NCBI GenBank assembly: GCA_045638005.1
Contig: JAZUAN010000001.1
Location: 1-52,372 of the forward strand
Length of the DNA: 52,372 nucleotides
DNA from: URNF01 sp045638005
GTDB lineage: Bacteria > Bacillota > Clostridia > Oscillospirales > Acutalibacteraceae
Reading direction: 5' to 3'
Shown in pieces: positions 1 through 9,222 of the stretch; position 1 is the first letter of the stretch; each line of letters starts with the position of its first letter. The notes beneath the pieces are model-generated. The model was not told the DNA's origin, ran no database searches, and saw nothing but the letters and a program-made list of their open reading frames with translations. The position numbers and the translations under genes are program-made.

Positions 1-3
1 CTA

Positions 4-1674
4 TCAGAACAGCCCGCTGATCTTGCCTTGATCGTCAACATCGATGCATTCAGCAGCAGGGACTTTCGGCAGGCCCGGCATGGTCATGATATCACCGATC
101 AACACCACGATAAAGCCTGCACCTGCGGATACGCGAACATTCTTCACTGTGACGGTGAAACCATCGGGAGCACCGAGCTTGGTCGGGTCGTCCGAGAAAG
201 AATACTGCGTTTTCGCGATACAAACAGGGCAGTTTCCAAAGCCGAGGGCAGTGAGGTTAGCGATCTGCTTTTTCGCTGCAGGCAGGATGGAAACACCGTC
301 GCCGCCGTATACCTTCTTGACAATAGCTTCGATCTTCTCCTCGATGGTGAGATCAGTCTCGTAAGAGAAGGTGAAATCGCCCTTTTCCTCTTCGCACAGG
401 CGTACCACCTCGCGCGCGAGTTCTTCGCCGCCTTTGCCGCCTTCCGCCCACACGTTAGAGAGCACGACGTTGACACCGAGTTCCTTACATTTCGCAATGA
501 TGAGCTCGATTTCCGCATCGGTGTCGGTGGGGAAGCGGTTGACCGCTACGACAGAGGGCAGTTTATATACGTTTTTGATATTGGAAACGTGACGGAGCAG
601 GTTGGGAATACCCTTTTCGAGTGCTTCCAGATTTTCGCTGTTCAGTTCGGTTTTCGCGAGACCGCCATGCATTTTCAGCGCGCGAACGGTAGCCACGATC
701 ACCACCGCGGAGGGCTCGAGACCCGCCATGCGGCATTTGATATCGAGGAATTTCTCGGCACCCAGGTCAGCACCGAAACCGGCTTCAGTGATGGCGTAAT
801 CGCCGAGTTTCATCGCAAGCTTAGTTGCCATGACAGAGTTACAGCCGTGTGCAATGTTGGCAAAAGGACCGCCGTGCACGAATGCAGGGGTGCCCTCCAA
901 AGTCTGCACCAGGTTGGGCTTGATAGCATCTTTGAGCAAAGCTGCCATAGCACCGACCGCTTTGAGATCGCCTGCGGTAACCGGCTTTTCATCGTAGGTG
1001 TAGCCGACAATAATGCGGGACAGACGCTCTTTGAGATCTGCAATGGAAGAAGCAAGGCAGAACACCGCCATGATTTCGGATGCCACGGTGATATCGTAGC
1101 CGTCCTCACGCGGCACACCGTTTACTCTGCCGCCCAGACCGTCGGTCACAAAACGAAGTTGACGGTCGTTCATGTCCACACAACGTTTCCAAGTGATGCG
1201 GCGGGGATCGATGTTCAGCGCGTTGCCTTGATAAATATGGTTATCCAGCATAGCAGCGAGCAGGTTGTTTGCAGCACCGATAGCATGGAAGTCACCGGTG
1301 AAATGCAGGTTGATATCTTCCATCGGGACAACCTGCGCCCAGCCGCCACCCGCAGCACCGCCCTTGATACCGAACACGGGACCGAGGGAGGGTTCGCGGA
1401 GTGCGACCATGACATTTTTGCCGATACGGCGCATGCCGTCAGCCAGACCGATGGTGGTGGTGGTCTTACCCTCACCCGCAGGAGTGGGGGTAATCGCAGT
1501 CACCAAAATCAGTTTGCCGTCGGGACGTTTCACTTCATCGAGAAGCGCATAGTCTACTTTTGCCTTATATTTGCCGTACTGTTCGAGATACTTATCATCT
1601 ACACCTGCAGTTTCGGCGATTTTGGTAATGGGTAACATTTCTACGGATTGAGCGATTTCAATATCGGTTTTCAT
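4..1674 (-). CDS. fhs: Formate--tetrahydrofolate ligase
   Basis: Makes 10-formyl-THF from formate, THF and ATP in the cytoplasm; PurN and the AICAR transformylase consume 10-formyl-THF. The 556 residues are full length for the family. A P-loop, TPAGEGKTTTT, lies near residue 65-75, and the family glycine-rich stretch GIKGGAAGGG lies near residue 103. ATG is preceded by an AAGGTG ribosome site. It is the last gene of the purine operon, 20 bp after purL, and its TGA stop falls at the window edge. Its place in an operon led by a ZTP riboswitch fits a role in restoring the one-carbon pool; in acetogens the same enzyme serves the Wood-Ljungdahl pathway, which cannot be judged here. Confidence 0.97.
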   Translation of the reverse strand: MKTDIEIAQSVEMLPITKIAETAGVDDKYLEQYGKYKAKVDYALLDEVKRPDGKLILVTAITPTPAGEGKTTTTIGLADGMRRIGKNVMVALREPSLGPVFGIKGGAAGGGWAQVVPMEDINLHFTGDFHAIGAANNLLAAMLDNHIYQGNALNIDPRRITWKRCVDMNDRQLRFVTDGLGGRVNGVPREDGYDITVASEIMAVFCLASSIADLKERLSRIIVGYTYDEKPVTAGDLKAVGAMAALLKDAIKPNLVQTLEGTPAFVHGGPFANIAHGCNSVMATKLAMKLGDYAITEAGFGADLGAEKFLDIKCRMAGLEPSAVVIVATVRALKMHGGLAKTELNSENLEALEKGIPNLLRHVSNIKNVYKLPSVVAVNRFPTDTDAEIELIIAKCKELGVNVVLSNVWAEGGKGGEELAREVVRLCEEEKGDFTFSYETDLTIEEKIEAIVKKVYGGDGVSILPAAKKQIANLTALGFGNCPVCIAKTQYSFSDDPTKLGAPDGFTVTVKNVRVSAGAGFIVVLIGDIMTMPGLPKVPAAECIDVDDQGKISGLF

Positions 1675-1694
1675 AGTTGTTACACCTTTCCCTA

Positions 1695-4600
1695 TTATTT
1701 GAAGTATTTCACAGCCGCGCGGAACATACCGATGTCATAGTCACCCGGTACGTTCTTGTAAAGACCGTTGCCAATACGTTCGCTGTGTCCCATCTTACCG
1801 AACACTCTGCCGTCGGGAGAGGTGATACCCTCGATAGCATATACAGAGTTGTTGGGATTAAAGCGCACGTCAGCGGTGGGTTCGCCTGCGAGATCCACAT
1901 ATTGGGTTGCGATCTGACCGTTCTCTGCCAACTGATGCACGAGCTGTTCGCTGGCGAGGAAACGACCTTCACCGTGCGAGATCGGCACGCTGTAAATATC
2001 GCCGACATTCGTTTCGGCAAGCCACGGAGACTTGTTGGAAGCGATACGGGTGCGCACGATTCTGGACTGGTGACGACCGATGGTGTTAAAGGTCAAGGTC
2101 GGACAGTTCTCATCGGTGTCGATGATCTTGCCGTAGGGAACCAAACCGAGTTTGATGACTGCCTGGAAACCGTTACAGATACCCGCCATCAAGCCATCGC
2201 GGTTTTCGAGCAGGTCGGTGATTTCCGATTTGATCTGCGCGTTGCGCAAGAATGCGGTAATGAATTTACCGGAACCGTCCGGCTCGTCTCCACCGGAGAA
2301 ACCACCGGGCAGGAACACGATCTGTGCACCTTTGACCGCCGCCGCAAACTGTTCAGCAGAACGGGCGATGCCCTCGGCAGACAGGTTGTTGATCACAAAG
2401 ATCTCAGGATCAGCACCTGCATCGCGGAACACCTTAGCAGTGTCAAATTCGCAGTTGGTGCCGGGGAAGACGGGGATGATGACTTTCGGAGAAGCACATT
2501 TGATAGCAGGTGCGGGATAGGCGGTCGCATCATGTGAGAATGTAGTCAGAGCGCCATGTGCCTGCTCAATGTTGCAGGGATATACAGGCTCAAGTTTCTC
2601 CTCGTAGGTGTGCTGCAGAGCATCGAGGGAGACGGTTTCTTCGCCTAAGGTAAGGAAGCCATCATCGGTCACTTCACCGATAACACGAGCGCCGTCGATA
2701 TCCTCGGTGACTTCCAGCAAGAACGCACAGTAGTCATAGCCGAAGATGCCGTTATCAACACCGTCCGCAAAACGGAAGCCCAGACCGTTACCGATACACA
2801 TTTTCAGCACCGCTTCCGCGATACCGCCCATGCCGGGAGTGTAGCAGGAAACTACTTTGCCGCTTCTCATCAGTTCGGTTACCTTGTCGAAGAGAGACAA
2901 GAGGGAAGATGCAACAGGCAGATTGTTCTCATCAAAGTCGGGGGTGAGAACAACCACTTTGTTACCTGCTTTTTTGAACTCAGGGGAGATGATGTTTTGC
3001 ACCTTTTCGGTGGTAACAGCAAAGGAAACGAGGGTGGGCGGCACGTCGAGATCTTCAAAAGAACCGCTCATCGAGTCTTTGCCGCCGATGGACGCAATAC
3101 CGAGGTCGAGCTGCGCTTTGAACGCGCCGAGCAATGCGGCGAGCGGCTTGCCCCAACGTTTGCCGTCCTGCAGGGGTTTCTCGAAATACTCCTGGAAGGT
3201 GAGATACACGTCTTCGAATTTCGCACCGGTCGCAATCAGTTTACAAACAGATTCCGCAACTGCGAGATACGCGCCGTGATAGGGGCTCTGTTCGGTGATA
3301 AAGGGATTGTATCCCCAAGACATTACCGAGCAATCGTCGGTGTGTTTCTTTTCCACCGAGATCTTGTGCACCATCGCCTGGATGGGGGTCATCTGGTGCT
3401 TGCCGCCAAACGGCATAAGCACGGTACCTGCGCCGATGGTCGCGTCAAATTTCTCGGACAGACCGCGTTTGGAACAGATATTGAGGTCGCCGGCGAGTGC
3501 CTGCATACCTTCCACAAAACTGTCGGGGATATCCTTGCCGTGTACTATGGGGGCGGCAGGGGTGATGTTGATGTGCTTTTCAGCACCGTTGGAATTTAAG
3601 AATTCACGGGACAGGTCAACAATCGTGTTGCCGTTCCAATGCATGGTCAGACGGGGACTTTCGGTGACGGTAGCAACCACGGTCGCCTCGAGATTTTCTT
3701 TCTCCGCCAAAGCACAGAAATGTTCCACTTCGTGCGGTTCAACCACCACAGCCATACGCTCCTGCGATTCGCTGATGGCGATCTCGGTGCCGTCGAGACC
3801 TTCGTATTTCTTCGGTACAGCGTTGAGGTTGATGGTCAGACCGTCAGCGAGCTCGCCGATGGCAACAGAAACACCGCCTGCACCGAAGTCGTTACAACGT
3901 TTGATGAGTTTGGACGCTTCCGCGTTGCGGAACAAACGCTGAAGTTTGCGTTCTTCGGGCGCGTTACCCTTTTGCACCTCAGCACCGCAGTTTTCCAGCG
4001 ATTCTAAGGTGTGGGATTTACTGGAACCGGTAGCACCGCCGCAACCGTCACGGCCGGTACGGCCGCCCAAGAGGATGACCTTGTCACCGGGAGCGGGCAC
4101 TTCACGGCGTACGTTCTCCGCAGGAGCTGCCGCGATAACTGCACCGATTTCCATACGTTTTGCCGCATAACCGGGATGGTAGATCTCGTCCACCTGACCG
4201 GTCGCAAGACCGATCTGGTTACCGTAGGAAGAATAACCTGCGGCGGCGGTGGTAACGATCTTTTTCTGCGGCAGTTTGCCTTCCATCGTTTTTTCAACAG
4301 GAGCGAGCGGATCCGCCGCACCGGTCACGCGCATCGCGGCGTACACATAAGAACGGCCGGACAGCGGATCGCGGATTGCGCCGCCGATACAGGTAGCGGC
4401 ACCGCCGAACGGTTCAATCTCAGTGGGGTGGTTGTGGGTCTCGTTTTTGAAGAGCAGCAGCCAATCCTCAGCACCGTCTTCGGTTTCCACCGTCATTTTC
4501 ACGGTGCAAGCGTAGATCTCTTCAGATTCGTCCAGCTTGGGCAGTTTGCCTTCCGCTTTGAGATAACGGGTAGCGATGGTCGCAATATCCATCAGGTTGA

Positions 4601-5381
4601 TGGGTTTTGTTCTGCCGATCGCTTTGCGGATGCCAAGATATTCGTCATACGCCTTCTGCAACAGCGCATCCTCAAAGGTGACGCTATCAATGGTGGTGAG
4701 GAAGGTGGTGTGACGGCAGTGATCCGACCAATAGGTGTCGATCATGCGGATCTCGGTGATGGTGGGATCGCGTTTTTCGCTGATAAAATAGGTCTGGCAG
4801 AATTTAAGATCGTCAAGATCCATCGCAAGACCGAGTTTTTTGAGTAACTCTTTGAGACCGTTTTCATCCAGTTCGTTGAAACCTTCGACCGTCTCAACGG
4901 TGGTGGGGATTTCATATACTGCTTTGAGGGTTTCGGGCAACGCCATAGATGCTTCGCGGCTTTCCACGGGGTTGATCACGTATTTTTTGATCTTCTCAAT
5001 CTCAGAGGGGGAGAGATGACCTTCCAGCAGGTACACTTTCGCGGTACGCACCAGCGGCTTCTCGCCACAGGAGATGAGCTGGATACACTGCGCGGCACTG
5101 TCTGCACGCTGGTCAAACTGACCGGGCAGGAATTCCACCGCAAAGCAGGTGTAACCGTCGGTTTCGATCTCTTCGGCGGTGTTATCCAGCTGCGGCTCGG
5201 AGAATACGGCGCCCACAGCATAGCGGAACAACGCTTCTTCGATACCTTCTACGTCATAACGGTTGATAACACGGATACCTTTGAGTGCTTTCACACCGAG
5301 AAAATCGGTGATATCTTTGGTAAGCGCCGTCGCTTCGTGAGCGAGTTCGGGCTTCTTTTCAACAAAAATTCTGTAAACCAT
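1695..5381 (-). CDS. purL: Phosphoribosylformylglycinamidine synthase, single-chain large PurL
   Basis: Converts FGAR to FGAM using ATP and glutamine. At 1,228 residues it is the fused form with synthetase and glutaminase in one chain, not the PurS/PurQ/small-PurL complex. The DTYWSDHCRH motif is at about residue 215, NETHNHPTEIEPFGG at 313-327, and GGKDSMSG marks the second synthetase half. The C-terminal class I glutaminase carries its nucleophile Cys in GICNGFQ (about residue 1069) and a His in GHSER. It starts at the TAATG overlap with the purD stop, implying translational coupling. No separate purS or purQ is present, as expected for this form. Confidence 0.97.
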   Translation of the reverse strand: MVYRIFVEKKPELAHEATALTKDITDFLGVKALKGIRVINRYDVEGIEEALFRYAVGAVFSEPQLDNTAEEIETDGYTCFAVEFLPGQFDQRADSAAQCIQLISCGEKPLVRTAKVYLLEGHLSPSEIEKIKKYVINPVESREASMALPETLKAVYEIPTTVETVEGFNELDENGLKELLKKLGLAMDLDDLKFCQTYFISEKRDPTITEIRMIDTYWSDHCRHTTFLTTIDSVTFEDALLQKAYDEYLGIRKAIGRTKPINLMDIATIATRYLKAEGKLPKLDESEEIYACTVKMTVETEDGAEDWLLLFKNETHNHPTEIEPFGGAATCIGGAIRDPLSGRSYVYAAMRVTGAADPLAPVEKTMEGKLPQKKIVTTAAAGYSSYGNQIGLATGQVDEIYHPGYAAKRMEIGAVIAAAPAENVRREVPAPGDKVILLGGRTGRDGCGGATGSSKSHTLESLENCGAEVQKGNAPEERKLQRLFRNAEASKLIKRCNDFGAGGVSVAIGELADGLTINLNAVPKKYEGLDGTEIAISESQERMAVVVEPHEVEHFCALAEKENLEATVVATVTESPRLTMHWNGNTIVDLSREFLNSNGAEKHINITPAAPIVHGKDIPDSFVEGMQALAGDLNICSKRGLSEKFDATIGAGTVLMPFGGKHQMTPIQAMVHKISVEKKHTDDCSVMSWGYNPFITEQSPYHGAYLAVAESVCKLIATGAKFEDVYLTFQEYFEKPLQDGKRWGKPLAALLGAFKAQLDLGIASIGGKDSMSGSFEDLDVPPTLVSFAVTTEKVQNIISPEFKKAGNKVVVLTPDFDENNLPVASSLLSLFDKVTELMRSGKVVSCYTPGMGGIAEAVLKMCIGNGLGFRFADGVDNGIFGYDYCAFLLEVTEDIDGARVIGEVTDDGFLTLGEETVSLDALQHTYEEKLEPVYPCNIEQAHGALTTFSHDATAYPAPAIKCASPKVIIPVFPGTNCEFDTAKVFRDAGADPEIFVINNLSAEGIARSAEQFAAAVKGAQIVFLPGGFSGGDEPDGSGKFITAFLRNAQIKSEITDLLENRDGLMAGICNGFQAVIKLGLVPYGKIIDTDENCPTLTFNTIGRHQSRIVRTRIASNKSPWLAETNVGDIYSVPISHGEGRFLASEQLVHQLAENGQIATQYVDLAGEPTADVRFNPNNSVYAIEGITSPDGRVFGKMGHSERIGNGLYKNVPGDYDIGMFRAAVKYFK

Positions 5382-6652
5382 TAGTTTTGTCCTTTCTCCA
5401 GAGCGCGTTTGCCGATGTCGCGGCGCATCACAGCGTTATCGAAATGAATGGTGTCAGCGAGTATGTACGCTTTTTGAACCGCAGTCGCCAGGTTTTCGGC
5501 GGTGGCAACAGCGCCCAGCACACGACCGCCTGCGGTGAGCAGTTTGTCGCCGTCTTTTTTCGCACCTGCAATGTAGATCTCTTGCTCCTCTTTAAGGGCG
5601 GGCAGGGTGATCTCAAAGCCGGATTCGTATTTGACGGGATAGCCTTTGGAAGCCATGACCACACAGCAAGCGGCACCGTCAGAGAATTCAACGGGTGTAT
5701 CTGCCAGCGTGCCGTTTGCAGTCGCCTGCATGATGGTCAACAGATCGCTTTTCAAAAGCGGCAACACCACCTGCGTCTCGGGATCACCGAAACGGCAGTT
5801 GTATTCGATCACTTTGGGACCGTTCGGGGTGAGCATCAAACCGAAGTAGAGACAACCCTTGAAGGTGCGGCCTTCTGCGTTCATCGCGTTAATGGTGGGC
5901 AGGAAGATTTCCTTCATACACACTTGTGCAACATCTGCGGTGTAATAGGGGTTGGGAGCGATGGTGCCCATACCGCCGGTATTCAGACCTGTATCGCCGT
6001 CGCCGATGCGTTTGTGATCCATGGAGGATACCATCGGTTTGACCACGTTGCCGTCGGTAAACGCCAAGACGGATACCTCAGGGCCGGTCAGAAATTCTTC
6101 GATAACGATAGCGTTACCGCTGTCGCCGAACATTTTGTCTTCCATCATGGAAATAACGGCATCTTTCGCTTCTTCACGTGTAAAGGCGATGATAACGCCT
6201 TTGCCCAGTGCCAAACCGTCCGCTTTGACCACGGTGGGGATGGGGCAGGTATCGAGATACTTGAGCGCCGCGTCCTTATCGGTGAAGGTTTCATAAGCGG
6301 CAGTGGGAATGCCGTATTTCTTCATGAGGTTTTTGGAAAACACTTTACTGCCTTCGATGATAGCGGCGTTCGCCTTCGGACCGAAGCAGGGGATGCCGAT
6401 GGCATTCAGCGCATCTACGGCACCGAGCACCAACGGATCGTCGGGTGCGACCACAGCAAAGTCGATCGCATTCTCTTTGGCGAAATTCACGATGCCGTCA
6501 ATATCTTTGGCACCGATGTTCACACAGGTGGCGTCAGCGGCGATACCGCCGTTGCCGGGCAGTGCGAAGATTTCGGTAACCTCTTTGTTTTCTTTCAGTT
6601 TTTTGATGATGGCGTGTTCACGACCGCCGCCACCAACGACTAACAATTTCAT
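5381..6652 (-). CDS. purD: Phosphoribosylamine--glycine ligase
   Basis: GAR synthetase, step two of purine synthesis, joining phosphoribosylamine and glycine with ATP. The 423 residues match the family. The N-terminal GGGGREHAI motif and the ATP-grasp region (VVKADGLALGKGV, GDPETQ) are intact. A GGAGGA ribosome site precedes the ATG. Its TAA stop overlaps the purL start by one base. Because PurF in this operon lacks its glutaminase cysteine, the source of this enzyme's substrate is the open question of the pathway here. Confidence 0.97.
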   Translation of the reverse strand: MKLLVVGGGGREHAIIKKLKENKEVTEIFALPGNGGIAADATCVNIGAKDIDGIVNFAKENAIDFAVVAPDDPLVLGAVDALNAIGIPCFGPKANAAIIEGSKVFSKNLMKKYGIPTAAYETFTDKDAALKYLDTCPIPTVVKADGLALGKGVIIAFTREEAKDAVISMMEDKMFGDSGNAIVIEEFLTGPEVSVLAFTDGNVVKPMVSSMDHKRIGDGDTGLNTGGMGTIAPNPYYTADVAQVCMKEIFLPTINAMNAEGRTFKGCLYFGLMLTPNGPKVIEYNCRFGDPETQVVLPLLKSDLLTIMQATANGTLADTPVEFSDGAACCVVMASKGYPVKYESGFEITLPALKEEQEIYIAGAKKDGDKLLTAGGRVLGAVATAENLATAVQKAYILADTIHFDNAVMRRDIGKRALEKGQN

Positions 6653-6673
6653 GGATAGATTTCCTCCGTGTGA

Positions 6674-7858
6674 TTAGTGGTGGAACAGTCTCATGCCGGT
6701 GAACGCCATTGCCATGCCGTATTTATCACAGCATTCGATCACAGCGTCATCGCGGATGGAACCGCCGGGTTCCGCAATGTAAGAAACGCCGCTCTTCTTC
6801 GCGCGTTCAATGTTATCGCTGAACGGGAAGAACGCGTCCGAACCGAGCGCCACACCCGACAGGGTAGCGAGATACGCGTCCTGTTCTTCACGGGTGAAGG
6901 GGGCAGGTTGCTCGGTGAAATATTTCTGCCAGTTGCCGTCTGCACAAACGTCCTCTTCGTTCTGGTTGATGTAACCGTCGATGACATTGTCACGATCAGG
7001 TCTGCCGAGGGTGGGCAGGAAGGGGAGATTCAGCACCTTGTCATGCTGACGAAGCTGCCAGGTATCCGCTTTGGTACCCGCAAGACGAGTGCAGTGAATG
7101 CGGGACTGCTGTCCTGCACCGACGCCGATCGCTTGACCGTCCACTGCGTAGCACACCGAGTTGGACTGGGTGTATTTCAAAGCGATAAGCGCGATGATAA
7201 GATCGCGCACAGCGCTCTCGGGCATCTCTTTGTTGGCGGTCACGATGTTTTGGAGCAACTCTTTGTTGATCTTAAACTCGTTTCGGCCCTGCTCAAAGGT
7301 GATGCCGTACACCTGCTTGCGCTCTTGGGGAGCAGGCACGTAGTTTTCATCGATTTTCACGATGTTGTAATTGCCCTTGCGTTTGGTTTTCAGAATTTCC
7401 AATGCTTCGGGGGTGTAACCGGGAGCGATAACGCCGTCGGATACCTCGCGTTTGATGAGCAGAGCGGTGGTCACATCGCAAACGTCGGACAGCGCCACCC
7501 AGTCGCCGAAGGAACACATACGATCAGTACCTCTCGCTCTTGCATACGCACAAGCAAGGGGGGACTCGTCAAGACCTTCAATGTCATCCACAAAGCACGC
7601 TTTCTTCAGTTTGTCGGACAGCGGCAGACCGATAGCAGCGGAGGTGGGGCTGACATGTTTGAAAGAAGTAACGGCAGGCATGCCGAGTGCTTCTTTGATT
7701 TCTTTCACTAACTGCCAGGAGTTGAACGCATCCAAAAAGTTGATGTAACCGGGTCTGCCGCACAGAATTTCGATCGGCAGTTCGCTGCCGTCTTCCATAA
7801 AGATTTTAGAGGGCTTTTGATTGGGGTTACAACCGTATTTGAGTTCGAATTCTTTCAT
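6674..7858 (-). CDS. purH: Stand-alone AICAR transformylase (C-terminal half of classical PurH)
   Basis: Transfers a formyl group from 10-formyl-THF to AICAR, giving FAICAR. The 394 residues cover only the transformylase part of PurH; the N-terminal IMP cyclohydrolase domain of the usual bifunctional enzyme (about 510-530 residues) is absent, and the ATG has its own GGAGGA ribosome site, so this is not a truncation. The FKHVSP motif holds the Lys-His pair of the active site, and GVGAGQQSR is the conserved glycine-rich segment. The missing cyclohydrolase step is covered by the gene directly upstream, 17 bp away. This domain split is known in some Clostridia and archaea. Confidence 0.94.
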   Translation of the reverse strand: MKEFELKYGCNPNQKPSKIFMEDGSELPIEILCGRPGYINFLDAFNSWQLVKEIKEALGMPAVTSFKHVSPTSAAIGLPLSDKLKKACFVDDIEGLDESPLACAYARARGTDRMCSFGDWVALSDVCDVTTALLIKREVSDGVIAPGYTPEALEILKTKRKGNYNIVKIDENYVPAPQERKQVYGITFEQGRNEFKINKELLQNIVTANKEMPESAVRDLIIALIALKYTQSNSVCYAVDGQAIGVGAGQQSRIHCTRLAGTKADTWQLRQHDKVLNLPFLPTLGRPDRDNVIDGYINQNEEDVCADGNWQKYFTEQPAPFTREEQDAYLATLSGVALGSDAFFPFSDNIERAKKSGVSYIAEPGGSIRDDAVIECCDKYGMAMAFTGMRLFHH

Positions 7859-7875
7859 TTTTACGTCCTCCGCAC

Positions 7876-8610
7876 TTACACGTTTTTGTTGATGATGATT
7901 TCAGTGGGCTCACTGCCGTCCAGAGGAATCTGACGGACAAACAGGGATACCTTGTTATCTTCATTCAGGTTGTTCCAGCAGATATCCGCCAATTCTTTGG
8001 CGGTGTTGGGCAGTTCGATCTCTTCGGGTTCACCGTAGAAAGAGGGGATGGGGTTGCCATCACATTTGTAGGTGTGAATGAAATGGCCTACACCGTTTTC
8101 GGGCTGAAGGTAGTTGTAGAAGTATCTTCTGCAGGATTCGCCTCTGCCGTCAGCGCTCTTCAAAATAGACATTTTGTAGGTGAAGGTGTTTTCCAAGAAA
8201 CAGTAATACAGGATACCCGATATTCTGGGGGTGAAGTTGGGAGCATCATCTTCGAACTCGCGAATGGAACAAGCTTCTTCAAAGCCGTAGTGATGCTCGC
8301 TGGCGTTGATGCAATCAAAAATGGTGTTTGTTTGATCACCGTTTGTGATAATATCGATGTTTCCGCCCTTTGCAGCAAGATAGGGATTGTAGATGATGAG
8401 GTGCGGATCGGAAAGCTTGGATTCATCAAAAGCTTTCGTTCTCATACCGCCCTCGAAACGCTCGAAAATGCGGTTACGGCTATTTACGCTTCTACCCATG
8501 ATGAAATACGCGATCAAAGCAGATTTGCCATCAGCAGATTTGCCGATCACAATACCTCTGCCGGGGTATGAATTTTCAGAAAGTAACGTTTTCAAATCAT
8601 ACATTGCCAT
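7876..8610 (-). CDS. purO: IMP cyclohydrolase, PurO-type
   Basis: Closes the ring of FAICAR to give IMP, the final step. The 244-residue protein resembles the PurO/IMP_cyclohyd family rather than the PurH N-terminal domain. Recognisable pieces are YPGRGIVIG near the N-terminus, YFIMGRSVNSRNR, and a C-terminal GEPEEI segment. The start at 8610 has an AAAGGTGATAAG ribosome site. It lies between purN and the stand-alone transformylase and so completes the pathway. Family assignment rests on recognised sequence pattern and context; the alternative, an unrelated Ntn-fold hydrolase, is less likely. Confidence 0.88.
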   Translation of the reverse strand: MAMYDLKTLLSENSYPGRGIVIGKSADGKSALIAYFIMGRSVNSRNRIFERFEGGMRTKAFDESKLSDPHLIIYNPYLAAKGGNIDIITNGDQTNTIFDCINASEHHYGFEEACSIREFEDDAPNFTPRISGILYYCFLENTFTYKMSILKSADGRGESCRRYFYNYLQPENGVGHFIHTYKCDGNPIPSFYGEPEEIELPNTAKELADICWNNLNEDNKVSLFVRQIPLDGSEPTEIIINKNV

Positions 8611-8616
8611 ATCTTA

Positions 8617-9222
8617 TCACCTTTCTGCCATTTCTTTGGATACTTTTTCAACAGCGGCGGGCAACAGTTGCCACTCCGCTTGTTCCATGACACGCTTTTG
8701 GAGAATTTCGGGGGTGTCGCCATCTTCGATATACACCGCTTTTTGCATGATGATCTCACCGCCGTCGGGGATCTCGTTTACAAAATGCACGGTGGCACCC
8801 GTAACTTTCACACCCTTTTCCAACGCCGCTTCGTGCACACGCAATCCGTAAAACCCCTTTCCGCAGAAAGAGGGGATGAGGGAGGGATGCACGTTGATGA
8901 TGCGACGGGGGAAGCGGGAGGTGAAATCTTCGCTGAGAATACTCATAAAGCCTGCGAGCACAATAATCTCAATGCCGTGTTCGGTGAGGGCTTTGAGGAT
9001 ACCCTCTTCAAACGCTTCCTGCGAGCCGCTTTCCTTGCGAGAGACCACCGCAGTGGCAACCCCTGCGTTTTTCGCTCTTTCGAGCGCATACGCATTCGGG
9101 TTGGAAGAGAGGACTAACACAATCTCGCCGCTTGCCAAAACGCCGCTTTGCTGCGCATCCAACAAAGCCTGCAGGTTGGTGCCGCCGCCCGAAACGAAAA
9201 CCGCTATTTTCGTTTTACTCAT
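8617..9222 (-). CDS. purN: Phosphoribosylglycinamide formyltransferase (10-formyl-THF dependent)
   Basis: Formylates GAR with 10-formyl-THF. The 201 residues match PurN. Visible motifs are VSGGGTNLQAL at the N-terminus, FMSILS, and the active-site HPSLIPSF with the downstream VNEIPDGG carrying the conserved Asp. It uses folate rather than formate, unlike PurT, so it depends on the fhs product made by the same operon. Its ATG overlaps the purM stop (ATGA), so it is probably translated by coupling. Confidence 0.96.
   Translation of the reverse strand: MSKTKIAVFVSGGGTNLQALLDAQQSGVLASGEIVLVLSSNPNAYALERAKNAGVATAVVSRKESGSQEAFEEGILKALTEHGIEIIVLAGFMSILSEDFTSRFPRRIINVHPSLIPSFCGKGFYGLRVHEAALEKGVKVTGATVHFVNEIPDGGEIIMQKAVYIEDGDTPEILQKRVMEQAEWQLLPAAVEKVSKEMAER

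Noticed and set aside
28..1635. Long plus-strand open frame opposite fhs
   Set aside because: Antisense to a clear fhs gene; no ribosome site and His/Arg-rich composition typical of an antisense frame in GC-moderate coding DNA.
1677..2537. 286-codon plus-strand frame opposite purL
   Set aside because: Antisense shadow of the PurL glutaminase domain.
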